From the NCBI GenBank assembly GCA_001602865.1, contig LUZF01000022.1:1-37166 (forward strand): a stretch of 37,166 bases of DNA, read 5' to 3'. A model generated the notes under the pieces. That model saw only the letters and a list, made by a program, of their open reading frames with translations. It searched no databases and had not been told where the DNA came from. Shown in pieces: positions 37,155-37,166 of the stretch. Within the stretch, counting starts at the first letter, position 1. Each line of letters begins with the position of its first letter. Origin of the DNA: Bacteroidales bacterium Bact_14. Lineage in GTDB: Bacteria > Bacteroidota > Bacteroidia > Bacteroidales > UBA932. The position numbers and the translations under genes were made by a program.

Positions 37155-37166
37155 AGATCGGAAGAG
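37155..37166. other. Residual Illumina adapter sequence
   Basis: Terminal 12 nt AGATCGGAAGAG equals the start of the TruSeq adapter and interrupts the ABC-F gene right after the signature motif. Confidence 0.93.

Noticed and set aside
1-37166. CRISPR arrays, IS elements, integrases, phage genes, classic toxin-antitoxin pairs
   Set aside because: No regularly spaced repeats, transposase or integrase motifs, or paired small toxin/antitoxin ORFs were recognised.

Overview
The window is about 37 kb of GC-rich, gene-dense chromosome. SusC/SusD, TAnnTTTG-type -7 promoter boxes, solo TrpB2 and the scarcity of Shine-Dalgarno motifs point to a Bacteroidales-type Bacteroidota. No CRISPR array, IS element or phage was seen. 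Main blocks, left to right: (1) a truncated patatin phospholipase; (2) a tightly packed operon of RsbW-like kinase, STAS protein, a substrate-binding/permease fusion, an ABC ATPase with an extra C-terminal domain, purC and purB, converging on guaA-purA; (3) a minus-strand operon of a dicarboxylate/amino-acid symporter, SusC, SusD, a secreted cyanophycinase-like S51 peptidase and an M14 carboxypeptidase, with a divergent membrane-anchored degenerate-kinase/AraC regulator; (4) flavodiiron protein, Fe/Mn-SOD, DUF389 and Na/Pi cotransporter; (5) a solo trpB2 preceded by an unannotated leader peptide with tandem Trp codons and attenuator-like RNA structure; (6) esterase, lipoprotein nitroreductase, SPFH, metallophosphoesterase, GNAT, tRNA-Val(GAC), Zn-ADH and GPH symporter; (7) YhhN, a GH5-thioredoxin fusion lipoprotein, GNAT and a truncated ABC-F. 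The last 12 bases match the Illumina adapter AGATCGGAAGAG and create a false stop codon. The most interesting candidates are the Trp attenuator, the partner-switching/ABC transporter operon (with an apparently circularly permuted binding domain and an RsbW-like tail on the ATPase), the cyanophycinase-SusCD-symporter locus, and the GH5-TlpA fusion. All family calls are by eye from motifs; no database search was run.
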